Shown here: positions 44,766-52,227 of the stretch, in pieces
Position numbering within the stretch: the first letter of the stretch is position 1
Layout: every line of letters starts with the position of its first letter
Assembly (NCBI RefSeq): GCF_029892485.1
Contig: NZ_JARXVG010000004.1
Span: forward strand, 124,001 to 188,000
DNA length: 64,000 bases
From: Variovorax boronicumulans
GTDB lineage: Bacteria; Pseudomonadota; Gammaproteobacteria; Burkholderiales; Burkholderiaceae_C
Direction: 5' to 3'
Made by a program: the position numbers and the translations under genes
Notes under the pieces: model-generated
Databases searched by the model: none
Told to the model about the DNA's origin: nothing
The model's input: only the letters and a program-made list of their open reading frames with translations

Positions 44766-45557
44766 ATGGACCTTCAACTCGATGGCAAGCTGGCCCTGGT
44801 AAGCGGTAGCACAGCAGGAATCGGCTATGCAATCGCGCGCACGCTGGCCCAGGAGGGCGCAAGCGTGATCGTGAACGGCAGATCGCAGGCCGCGGTCGAC
44901 GAGGCGGTGGACCGCATCCGCTCGGAAACGCAAGGCACGGTGCTCGGCTATGCCGGGGACCTCAGCCGGGCCGACGCTGCCGAGGAAGCCGTGCGTCGCC
45001 ACCCCGGCATCGGCATCCTCGTGAACAACCTGGGCATCTTCGAGGCCAAGGCCTTCGAGGATATTCCCGATGAAGACTGGCAGCGCTTCTTCGACGTCAA
45101 CGTGCTGAGTGGCGTTCGCCTCGCACGCCTGGTGCTGCCGGAGATGAAGCGCGCGAACTGGGGCCGGATCATCTTCATCTCCAGTGAAAGCGCGGTGCAG
45201 ATCCCGACCGAGATGATTCACTACGGCATGACCAAGACCGCGCAACTCGCCGTGTCACGCGGGCTGGCGGAATCGGTCGCCGGTACCAACATCACCGTGA
45301 ACAGCGTACTTCCTGGCCCCACGAAATCGCGCGGCGTCGGCGACTTCGTGGAAGGCATGGCGCGCTCGAGCGACAAGAGCTTCGAGCAGGTCGAGGCAGA
45401 GTTCTTCGACCACGTTCGCCCGACCTCGCTGATCAAGCGCTTCGCCTCGCCGCAGGAGGTGGCCTCGCTCGTGGCCTACGTGGCAAGTCCGCTCGCGTCA
45501 GCGACCACGGGCGCTGCCCTTCGCGTCGACGGCGGCGTGGTCAAGAGCGCCTTCTGA
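44766..45557 (+). CDS. short-chain dehydrogenase/reductase
   Basis: A 263-residue Rossmann-fold SDR. The cofactor loop is GSTAGIG (14-20), and NNLG lies at 87-90. The catalytic Ser is near 140-142, with Tyr153 and Lys157 in YGMTK. Family terminal features include ASATTGAALRVDGG. AAGGAG lies 8 nt before the ATG. It is cotranscribed with the exported hydrolase under a LysR regulator. The substrate is unknown. Confidence 0.88.
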   Translation: MDLQLDGKLALVSGSTAGIGYAIARTLAQEGASVIVNGRSQAAVDEAVDRIRSETQGTVLGYAGDLSRADAAEEAVRRHPGIGILVNNLGIFEAKAFEDIPDEDWQRFFDVNVLSGVRLARLVLPEMKRANWGRIIFISSESAVQIPTEMIHYGMTKTAQLAVSRGLAESVAGTNITVNSVLPGPTKSRGVGDFVEGMARSSDKSFEQVEAEFFDHVRPTSLIKRFASPQEVASLVAYVASPLASATTGAALRVDGGVVKSAF

Positions 45558-45828
45558 CGAAGGCACGGTTCTCACCCACGAAAAGCGCGAACCGTGGTGC
45601 GCCCTGGCGGGACGGCCTTCTACTTCATCAATGACGGGCCGGAGCGCGCGATGGCGTTGGCCCGGGAAGCCGCAGGCGATCGCTCTGTCGGAAGTCACGA
45701 AAAGTGAAAAACGCAGCGTTGATTTCAAACGCGTTTTTCAGTTTCCGTGTCGCAACGTTCTCGGAACGCGCCACCATTATTGAAAAAATCCCGCAGTCTC
45801 GCCACGAAAAGTGAAAAATTCGTGCAGC
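45558..45828. other. non-coding gap with CACGAAAAGTGAAAAA repeats (left edge of the defence island)
   Basis: The 16-mer CACGAAAAGTGAAAAA occurs at 45696-45711 and 45803-45818, with a shorter copy CACGAAAAG at 45577. An inverted copy with two mismatches lies at 45734-45749. The first and inverted copies, extended by CGC, form a hairpin with 19-nt arms (45696-45714 with 45731-45749). The last copy also folds on itself (CACGAA...TTCGTG, 45803-45824). The gap lies between two convergent genes, so a bidirectional terminator is one reading; a mobile-element end is another. Confidence 0.6.
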
Positions 45829-46038
45829 TCACGAGCGATCGTCAGGGGCGACTGCGCGCGTGGCTCGCTCAAGGCTGGCGGTAATGGCTTGCTCGTATGT
45901 CATTCGTCCTTCGACGACCGCGTCGCAATCCGCTATGAACTCGGGTGTTGGCGCATGGCCCGAGATCCGCGTGTTCGCCAACGCTTGTGCCATCGCAAGC
46001 TGCCGAGATAGCTGACCAAGAGCCATAGGTGCGCTCAT
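45829..46038 (-). CDS. antitoxin VbhA-like small protein
   Basis: A 69-residue protein. The segment SRQLAMAQALANTRISGHAPTPEFIADCDAVVEGRMTYEQAI matches the layout of the VbhA family of Fic-toxin antitoxins (two helices, a G-x-x-PTPE turn, then a VxGxxT..EA helix). The inhibitory [S/T]xxxE[G/N] motif is degenerate: the position expected to be Glu is Ser (TRISG). Its ATG overlaps the upstream stop as TGATG. No Fic gene is in the window, so it is an orphan or has been recruited as partner to the MazE-like protein. Confidence 0.55.
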   Translation of the reverse strand: MSAPMALGQLSRQLAMAQALANTRISGHAPTPEFIADCDAVVEGRMTYEQAITASLERATRAVAPDDRS

Positions 46039-46295
46039 CAAAATATCTCACGTCCGTAAGGAGCGAACGCCATGGCCTCTCCGCCATGCAAAGTGGGATC
46101 GAAGCGCGCCAGGAGTTCCGCCAGGGAGTCCTTCGAACGATCGACTCGCCGAACCATCACACCTCCACGGACCGCTTCAACGGTGATGCGCATACCAGCA
46201 GCGAGGCCAGCCGCCTCAGCAAACGGTGCGGTTAGGCGAATAGCGAGGTCATCGTCCAATTGTTCGACGATGCCGTTCATCTGTGCGTGGATCAT
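46038..46295 (-). CDS. AbrB/MazE-family antitoxin-like DNA-binding protein
   Basis: An 85-residue protein with an N-terminal SpoVT/AbrB swapped-hairpin domain (DDDLAIRLTAPFAEAAGLAAGMRITVEAVRGGVMVRRV). The C-terminus, SLAELLARFDPTLHGGEAMAFAPYGREIF, matches the toxin-binding tail of MazE-type antitoxins (xLxELLxxxxPxxxHGE...GxE.W). The ATG at 46293-46295 is chosen because AAGGAG lies 10 nt upstream. A MazF toxin would be expected directly downstream, but that position holds the VbhA-like ORF. Confidence 0.75.
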   Translation of the reverse strand: MIHAQMNGIVEQLDDDLAIRLTAPFAEAAGLAAGMRITVEAVRGGVMVRRVDRSKDSLAELLARFDPTLHGGEAMAFAPYGREIF

Positions 46296-46364
46296 AGGTT
46301 TCATGCTCCTTGAGGCATTGTCGATGATCAACGTCGCTGCTGCCAGGTCTCTAGAAGGCACCCC

Positions 46365-47108
46365 TCAGGGTAGGTATGTCACCTTGTCGCCGTCGATTGC
46401 AACGATGCCGGACCTCTTGAGATGTGCCACTGCTTCTGCAAGCGTTGCTTCGGATGCATCTTTTCCGAGCATGGCTTCGAGATGCCGAAGGAACGAGGCT
46501 TTCTTCTGGGGCCGCTCCGCACCCATTTTCCCGAATGCCTTCGCAACACGGCGCAGTCTTGCCGGAACGCTGCTGTTCTTTGCAGTGACCAACTTTTTCG
46601 ATGGTGTGGCCATCGTGGCTGCGGGCTTCTTCTTGGGCTTCGTTGCTTTCTTGGCAACCGCCTTCTTCGCTGGCGCTGCCATCTTTTTAGCAGTTGGCTT
46701 TTTAGTCGTAGCGGCCGTCTTGGGTGTAGTCTTCTTCGCTGCGTCGTAGCCTTCACGGCGGACCTCAAAGCCGAGTGCCACAGCGTGCTCGATCATGGGC
46801 TCGTAGCCTTTGTCATTGGCGATGACCACAAGCCGTGCGTCGGGATGCTTCGCTGCGACATACCCAAGATAGAACGAGAGGTGAAAGTCGAGCGCGTTGT
46901 TGCCCGTCCGGGTGATGGGCACCAACGTAGCCCGATCTCCGATCAGAGTCTTGAAGGTCTGGCTCAACTTCTGTTGGTGGGGGCCATGGAAGATCCAGGC
47001 ATCCGCGAAGCCAGGGGCCAGCTCATCCAGAAGAGCCGCTGGTGGCTGCACATTTTCAAGGTCAACCAGTACATGGACCAAGCTTGGCATCGCGGGCCCT
47101 TGGGTCAT
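46365..47108 (-). CDS. NYN/PIN-like domain protein with Lys/Ala-rich tail
   Basis: A protein of up to 247 residues. Residues 1-125 form a NYN-type nuclease fold (VHVLVDLENVQPP, DFHLSFYLGYVAAKHPDARLVVIANDKGYEPM), with the conserved Asp residues in VDLEN, ALDFH and ANDKG. Residues 125-180 are a histone-H1-like Lys/Ala/Pro-rich stretch that probably binds nucleic acid. A C-terminal helical domain follows (LRHLEAMLGKDASEATLAEAVAHLKRSGIV). The start could be 47108, which overlaps the stop of a 29-codon frame, or 47090, which has AAGGG upstream. Similar PIN-NYN proteins occur in defence islands; RNase activity is expected but not shown. Confidence 0.75.
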   Translation of the reverse strand: MTQGPAMPSLVHVLVDLENVQPPAALLDELAPGFADAWIFHGPHQQKLSQTFKTLIGDRATLVPITRTGNNALDFHLSFYLGYVAAKHPDARLVVIANDKGYEPMIEHAVALGFEVRREGYDAAKKTTPKTAATTKKPTAKKMAAPAKKAVAKKATKPKKKPAATMATPSKKLVTAKNSSVPARLRRVAKAFGKMGAERPQKKASFLRHLEAMLGKDASEATLAEAVAHLKRSGIVAIDGDKVTYLP

Positions 47109-47194
47109 TTTTCGTAGATGACTTCTTCGCCGTCGAAGATGTCCTGAGAGGACAGTGAGATGCTGACGCGCTCGAAGAACATCACAGCAGGCAT
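47105..47194 (-). CDS. possible 29-residue coupled ORF
   Basis: The frame starts MPAVMFFERVSISLSSQDIF and stops at 47105-47107, overlapping the NYN gene's ATG (ATGA). Its composition looks protein-like, but there is no strong ribosome-binding sequence and the frame closes with a stop 15 codons upstream of the ATG. It may be a leader peptide or the tail of a lost gene. Confidence 0.25.
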   Translation of the reverse strand: MPAVMFFERVSISLSSQDIFDGEEVIYEK

Positions 47195-47412
47195 CTCGAT
47201 CTTGTACGGCGTAGCGGCAACAGCTTGCCGATCTCGACTACTGCCTCACCACTGTCGTGGTTACATGTTTCGGCTAGATAGCCCCTGACCCGGACCGCCT
47301 TACGGGTGAGTTGCAGTGACGTAGGCCACCGCCCATAGCTGATGGATCGCTTGCGGCAACAACTCAAGAACACACCGCGCGAACAGAGCATGCTCTGCCG
47401 GCCGCACAGGCC
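47195..47412. other. non-coding gap, nothing recognised
   Basis: Between the NYN gene and its small leader frame on the left and the 66-residue ORF on the right. Only short frames with no recognisable product occur. Confidence 0.5.
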
Positions 47413-47613
47413 CTAGTGCGACAGGGACGCCAAGTATTTGGCGCTGATGGCTTCGTATATAGATTTGTCCTGCGGAGTTGCTTCGCGGGAGGGGCTAGGC
47501 TGTTGAACTGTGGGAGGGCTAGCTGCTTGGCCAGCTTCAGTTCGCCCAGAAGTGACAACCACCATGACCGGTAGTTCCATTTGTCGTGGGCTCATGTCGG
47601 CTTGTTTAGGCAT
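47413..47613 (-). CDS. small protein coupled to the dCTP deaminase, 66 residues, unknown
   Basis: The ATG at 47611-47613 overlaps the deaminase stop by 8 nt (ATGCCTAA), so ribosomes finishing the deaminase can re-initiate. The product, starting MPKQADMSPRQMELPVMVVV, is hydrophilic after residue 25, rich in Pro, Ser and Gln, and ends in a possible helix (DKSIYEAISAKYLASL). I recognise no domain. Its position suggests an accessory or regulatory subunit of the deaminase, but this is inference from gene order only. Confidence 0.5.
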   Translation of the reverse strand: MPKQADMSPRQMELPVMVVVTSGRTEAGQAASPPTVQQPSPSREATPQDKSIYEAISAKYLASLSH

Positions 47614-49255
47614 TGAGACTCTCCTTATCCACCAGGGGGGGCAGCTTTAACTGTTTGCTCTGGATCTCCGCGACAACCACCTCTTCAAGTCGGGGAATCG
47701 CCCTCAAACTCACGTGTGTTGTAGGCAGTGCCTCGAACTGACCAGCCAATTTTAACAGGCCACCGCTCTTGCGGTCACCAGCTTCGAAAAGGTCGATGAA
47801 ACGGCGGGGAGCAATGCCGTCGAACTGCAAAAGCCGTACTTTCCATGTTTCATCCGCAGCCTCGGTGAGCGCGTCGCTGTGCAGGCGCGTCGCCAAGCTC
47901 TTACGGTAGGGCTCAATGTAGATCACCTCATCAATCCCCGCTGCGACGATGTGCCTCGCGCAAGAATGGCAGGGATATGTGGTAACAAACAGACGTCCAC
48001 CGACCAAGCCATGTCCTCCGCTGCGGCCAGCGCTCAGGATTGCATGCATCTCCGCGTGCACAGCGCGGGAGAACTCGATCAAATCCTTAACCCGCGTGTC
48101 CGCTACGATCGCGGCAATAGCCGCTGTCTCCTTCCCGGGCTCGATGAATCCCTGCTCGCGCAGACTTTCCACGATTTTGGCTGCTATGGCCTCTTTCTCT
48201 GCGTCGTTGTGGCACTTGTTCCCCTTCTGGGCGTAGCAGCGTTCGTCTTCGAGGGCCTGAGTAGGTTGCGTTGCGGATATACGCAGCGCTGGCTTGCCGT
48301 ACAAGCCACCGCCGCTTCTAGGAACATCATTCCAGCCCACCGAAAGTAGCTCTCCTTTAGCTGAGGTGACAGCGGCACCAACTTGGCGAGAAAGGCAAGC
48401 CGAATTCCTGGAGGCCGATGCCGCCGCGTACATCGCGTTCTCGTCAGCTGTCGGGGTAACGACTGCAGTACGAAAGATCAATCGAAAAAACCTTCTCAAC
48501 TTAGCAACTAGTTGAGCGACCGCATCAGGTTCCTTCGGGCCATTGACTGGATAGTCGACCCGAATGAACAGATCGCACCTTGGAAAAGTGTCCCTGACCG
48601 ACTGACCATGAGAGAACTCCTCCCCCGAGTCCGTATCAATAAGTCGCTCGATGTCATCCTCGTTGAGGTGCCGCAGCGCCTCCAGATTTTTCTTCCGGAC
48701 CTCAAGGGGCGAAAACACACCGATCGCGAACAGGGCATCTCCGTAAATCAGCCGTAGTAGGTCCAGCTCCGCCCGGTTCTTTACGGAATCGATCACATGG
48801 CAGATGCGTTGTGCGCGTATGCGCAGTTCCGGCGCGGTGCCCGCCTCATTCGCAACATCCTGGAATTGACCATATTGCTTCTGTCGATCTGCACTGATCT
48901 TCGCGATGGCAAGCTTCGTGAGAACGTCTGCGCCGTGAGCATGCCTCAGCTCGTCACCGGCCTTGATCAGCGATGTGATCTCTGCAAACTTACTCGTTTG
49001 ATCAACGGCAATACTGACTTCCTGGGCGTTCAGGCGAATCAGGTCACTCAATCGAATCTTTTCCGCCTTGTAGCCAAAGTCTCCGAGCGCCGAAACGGCC
49101 TGATCAGCAGCGACATGTAATGGTGAACCAATCGGGCCACAGAGAGCGAGCACCAGTTCTGGGGTAAGACTGCCGGACGCCTCAGATGTACTATCCACTT
49201 GCTTAGGTGCAGATGAGGAGTTTGTCGCCTCTTTTGCGAGCGGAATTGCACCCAT
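47606..49255 (-). CDS. anti-phage dCTP/dCMP deaminase (AvcD/DCD-type)
   Basis: A 549-residue two-domain protein. The N-terminal half is a P-loop-kinase-like domain with the degenerate loop LCGPIGSPLH (38-47), as in anti-phage deoxycytidylate deaminases, and the DALFAIGVFSPLEVRKKNL segment. The C-terminal half is a cytidine/dCMP deaminase with the zinc ligands and proton shuttle His400-Ala-Glu402 and Pro-Cys429-x-x-Cys432. An additional Cys-rich insert (CYAQKGNKCHN, 340-350) is typical of this group. In AvcID and DCD defence systems, such enzymes deplete dCTP and dCMP during phage infection. GGAAGG precedes the ATG. The long upstream gap could encode an inhibitory RNA. Confidence 0.9.
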   Translation of the reverse strand: MGAIPLAKEATNSSSAPKQVDSTSEASGSLTPELVLALCGPIGSPLHVAADQAVSALGDFGYKAEKIRLSDLIRLNAQEVSIAVDQTSKFAEITSLIKAGDELRHAHGADVLTKLAIAKISADRQKQYGQFQDVANEAGTAPELRIRAQRICHVIDSVKNRAELDLLRLIYGDALFAIGVFSPLEVRKKNLEALRHLNEDDIERLIDTDSGEEFSHGQSVRDTFPRCDLFIRVDYPVNGPKEPDAVAQLVAKLRRFFRLIFRTAVVTPTADENAMYAAASASRNSACLSRQVGAAVTSAKGELLSVGWNDVPRSGGGLYGKPALRISATQPTQALEDERCYAQKGNKCHNDAEKEAIAAKIVESLREQGFIEPGKETAAIAAIVADTRVKDLIEFSRAVHAEMHAILSAGRSGGHGLVGGRLFVTTYPCHSCARHIVAAGIDEVIYIEPYRKSLATRLHSDALTEAADETWKVRLLQFDGIAPRRFIDLFEAGDRKSGGLLKLAGQFEALPTTHVSLRAIPRLEEVVVAEIQSKQLKLPPLVDKESLNA

Positions 49256-49685
49256 ATTTGGCCTTCCGGAACGCTGAGAGCGCCCTCAGATTATTAAAAG
49301 TACAGTTCTTATACGTTGTTCGATAGGTCTTTGGCTATACAGCCTTCTACTGACCTACGCCGGCAATCCATGCTCCAGAGCGTCTGAGGCAAGTAAGCCG
49401 ACAACTTGCTGTGCAGAAATTTCCTAGTTACTTACCAATGCTCATGATTTGCCTCAGCAGCGGTTCAATTTGATGGATTTGCTCCACTCATCCTTGGAAA
49501 TCTCCGCGATCAAGCCGCAGTTCGCAATCGCTCGCCCGCTATCGGGGCGCGAGATCTGGGGACAATCCAATAGTGATGCGACGGAGCGTAGCGCCCATGA
49601 TTGGCTCTGGCGATCATGCGTACCAACGACGCCAACTCCACGTTGTACCAAACAACTTTGATGGCAATGTCGCCGCTTACGCGCT
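49256..49685. other. 430-bp gap upstream of the deaminase; possible regulatory RNA
   Basis: An AT-richer region with promoter-like sequences on the reverse strand (TATAAG and TAATAAT within 49290-49312) and a hairpin CTGAG-AGCGCC-CTCAG (49274-49289) in the deaminase leader. No convincing coding frame was found: two overlapping short frames near 49450-49700 give unrelated, unrecognised products. In AvcID systems the inhibitory RNA AvcI is encoded next to avcD, and this is where it would be. Confidence 0.3.
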
Positions 49686-50720
49686 ATGGACGATGCCATG
49701 AGAGCGCTCTCTCAATGGACTGAAGGATTCACCTTGTCAAACACCGAGCAGGGCCCGTCTGGTCCTTCCCAAAGAGTCGCCAAGCGCTTGTTCGCGCTCT
49801 CCGGAAATCGCTGTGCGTTTCCGAAGTGCGGGGTGCAACTCGTTCAGGAAGCAACCATTCTTGGCGAGATCAGTCATATCAAAGCTGCAAGCCCAAACGG
49901 GCCGCGTTATGACCCGAACCAAGCGCCCGCAGACCGTCACGATTTCGACAACCTGCTCTTGCTCTGTGCCAACCACCACAAAGTGGTCGACGATGACGAA
50001 ATCTCTTACACAGTCGAGCGTCTCTTGATCATGAAGCGGTCGCACGAGTCGGCGATCCAACCTTTGACAGACGACGACGCGAGCGCTGGCGCAAAGCTCT
50101 TCCTTTCCATTGGGCAATCCGGTGGATTGGTTGCTGGCACAGTACACGCGCAAACAATCAACATTCATGCTGCTGACAGGAGTCGTGCTGGACATTTCGC
50201 AGGCGACACAGCATTGGCGCTCTTCGTCCCAGAGCTTGCACGCTTGCTTGCGCGGCAGGTCTACGTCCTAGATCGGGCCGTAGCCAACTTCATTTGCTCC
50301 TCTGCCGGGCAACCCCCACCGTCCGATCACTGGACAACGTTCAGACCTTGGAAACCTCTTCTCTATCGCAGTGCAGCCCAGACTCGGGACCTGGCGCCCG
50401 CTGACGCCGCGCTGCTCGCGGAGTTCTTCGAGAGCCTCGCGGAAATTGACGATCTGGTCATGGGCTGGCAGGAAGGTGCGACTGTGTGGGATGTCAACGT
50501 ATGGAACTTCCTTATGCAGAAGATTGAGAGAAGCGTCGTTGCAGGACTACGCGCCGCCGAGCGCTTCTGCCCTGACCGCCAATATGACACGACGATGCCA
50601 GCATCTGGAACTCTGAGAGCCCGCGCTGAGGTTAGCGCGTCCAACGTACGAGCCGCACTGGACGCACACATTCGTCGATACACAGCGAACGCGACCAACG
50701 CTAGGTTGACACGTCAATAA
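49686..50720 (+). CDS. HNH endonuclease domain protein
   Basis: A 344-residue protein. The N-terminal 110 residues are an HNH module with probable structural zinc ligands Cys43, Cys48, Cys94 and His97. The beta-beta-alpha core has His64 (EISHIKAASP), Asn89 (FDNLLLLCANHH) and His98. The remaining 230 residues are helical (LALFVPELARLLARQVYVLDRAVANF) and belong to no family I recognise; they may sense or bind a partner. It diverges from the deaminase gene. Several defence systems use such HNH effectors. Its neighbours on the right are the transposase relic and jetD. Confidence 0.75.
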   Translation: MDDAMRALSQWTEGFTLSNTEQGPSGPSQRVAKRLFALSGNRCAFPKCGVQLVQEATILGEISHIKAASPNGPRYDPNQAPADRHDFDNLLLLCANHHKVVDDDEISYTVERLLIMKRSHESAIQPLTDDDASAGAKLFLSIGQSGGLVAGTVHAQTINIHAADRSRAGHFAGDTALALFVPELARLLARQVYVLDRAVANFICSSAGQPPPSDHWTTFRPWKPLLYRSAAQTRDLAPADAALLAEFFESLAEIDDLVMGWQEGATVWDVNVWNFLMQKIERSVVAGLRAAERFCPDRQYDTTMPASGTLRARAEVSASNVRAALDAHIRRYTANATNARLTRQ

Positions 50721-50761
50721 AAGTTCTTGTTGACCGGCCCAACGACCAGGCTTCTGACTCA

Positions 50762-50920
50762 CGCCGGAAGCGGCTTCCCATGCGGTACAGGCAGCGTCTG
50801 GAGAAAGCAGTCTCTGTCCTTGCCCGACTCGCAATCCGTTTGCTCGCCAGCAGGGTCGACGGGGTATAGAGCAATGGACTTCATCAGCGGCAGCCTGAGC
50901 ATCGGACGACGCATCAAGTG
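50762..50920 (+). pseudogene. remnant of an IS3-family transposase (orfB)
   Basis: Two short pieces in different frames resemble the middle of IS3-family transposases. RRKRLPMRYRQRL (from 50762) recalls the RRKRLP.R segment. AMDFISGSLSIGRRIKCLT (from about 50871) recalls the (W)SMDF.SD.L..GRR.K.LT segment containing the first catalytic Asp of the DDE triad. The frame changes between them, and the sequence diverges after KCLT, so this is a decayed relic. Confidence 0.55.
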
Positions 50921-51039
50921 TCTGACGAACTGGCGCGGCCGTCGTCAATGGCAGCTGACGCTCTGGATAGTGGCGGTTTTCGCCGACTAGCTATATAGGC
51001 GGTATGCCACGAAGGCGAACAGTTTGGTTGGCGGCGAGA
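50921..51039. other. non-coding remainder between the transposase relic and jetD
   Basis: This completes the 319-bp gap between the convergent HNH gene and jetD. No gene, strong terminator or target-site duplication was seen. Confidence 0.5.
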
Positions 51040-52227
51040 TCAGCCTTCCTGCTCGGCAACGGTTTTGGTGCTTGCGAGTTCAAGTGCTAGGTCGTGCCAC
51101 CCCGCTTCACTCGCATACTTCGCCATTCGCTCTACGACACTCGGCGCGGCTGGGCGCTGCTGTGATTTTGGGATGTCCGAAGGCCTCATCTTCCATGGCT
51201 GCAACACCTGACCGGCCTCCGCGGCGCATCGACTCAAGAAGGCCGCAATCCGGAACCCGCCCTCGTCGATATCACCCCAGTGATGCACAGGGATTCCCGC
51301 AGGCAGCCCCATGAGAAGCCTGATGTACATCGCCCGCCATGCTGGCGATGGCATGCCGCCCGTGAAGATGCACAGCGCATCGGAATCGCAAAGTTGGCGC
51401 GCGGTAACGTGAAAGGTCGTTTGATTTTCGATGGTTAGGACCTTGCTGGGTATCGAGCCCAAACCGAGCACCGTCGACGGCGGCAAGGCCCCGTAGGGAC
51501 GGTCCAACGGGAACTCGCCGCGCTCTCGGCGGACAAGAACATAGCCTGCCATGCGAACCGGCTGCTCTTCACGGTAGAGTCCGAGCTCCTGCAAGACCTC
51601 CGGATCTGGACGTGCTTGGTCCTCAGTGCTACCGCTGAGCAAAACATCCAAGGACGCCACGAGAGACTCGATGCGCTTGCTGTCCTTGAATAGCCGAGCG
51701 CTGGCATCGCGCACCGGGATTTCCGTGTTGCCGAGCTCCACCTGGGCCCGACAGTAGTCGATGACTTCGCAAGCCATCACCCAATCGGCAGCTTCATCCG
51801 GCCCAGTGCCGCGCACTCGTTTGAGTTTTTCCCAGCGAGCGAGGACATCGAGTAGCACCGGATGGGCCTCGAGGCGGGCACCGAACAGCTGTCGAGCCGA
51901 CTGCACCCGTGTTGAATGCGGGACCTCGCCGAGAAGCAGCGCAACTTTAGCGACATCGACCAGCTCGATGCGCTCGATGAGTCCCAGGGGATCGTGCCGA
52001 GGCCGCTGGACCTTGATCGCGCCCTCGGCCTGGCCGTACGCCATGACGGACTCGAAGTCCTCCTTGGCTTTCAGACTCCGCAAAGCGTGGTAGTCGGCCA
52101 GTCCGGAGGCCGTCAGGGCTGGAAGCCGTATTGCAACGCCGGCCTCGTGCTTGTCCGCAGACTTGAGCAGCCGCTCCAGCGCTTTTCTGGCCAGCGGATC
52201 CATCGAGGCCTGGTTCGGGATGCTCAC
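51040..52227 (-). CDS. jetD: Wadjet system nuclease subunit JetD
   Basis: A 395-residue protein with the DUF3322/DUF2220 layout. The N-terminal arm and winged-helix region cover about 1-230. The C-terminal TOPRIM-like domain has the catalytic Glu in TIENQTTFH and the DxD pair in HHWGDIDEGGFRI. In Wadjet, JetD cleaves plasmid DNA that has been extruded by the JetABC SMC complex. Its start overlaps the jetC stop (ATGA). It is the last gene of the wyl-jetA-jetB-jetC-jetD run. Confidence 0.93.
   Translation of the reverse strand: MSIPNQASMDPLARKALERLLKSADKHEAGVAIRLPALTASGLADYHALRSLKAKEDFESVMAYGQAEGAIKVQRPRHDPLGLIERIELVDVAKVALLLGEVPHSTRVQSARQLFGARLEAHPVLLDVLARWEKLKRVRGTGPDEAADWVMACEVIDYCRAQVELGNTEIPVRDASARLFKDSKRIESLVASLDVLLSGSTEDQARPDPEVLQELGLYREEQPVRMAGYVLVRRERGEFPLDRPYGALPPSTVLGLGSIPSKVLTIENQTTFHVTARQLCDSDALCIFTGGMPSPAWRAMYIRLLMGLPAGIPVHHWGDIDEGGFRIAAFLSRCAAEAGQVLQPWKMRPSDIPKSQQRPAAPSVVERMAKYASEAGWHDLALELASTKTVAEQEG

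Noticed and set aside
45696..45818. CRISPR array
   Set aside because: Only two exact copies of a 16-mer plus an inverted one, with uneven spacing; no cas genes and no spacer-repeat pattern.
47182..47391. 69-codon reverse frame left of the small coupled protein
   Set aside because: No start signal or domain; Cys/Arg-rich composition typical of a chance frame.
49449..49699. Short overlapping frames on both strands upstream of the HNH gene
   Set aside because: No ribosome-binding site, no recognisable product, and they overlap each other; kept only as part of the non-coding gap.
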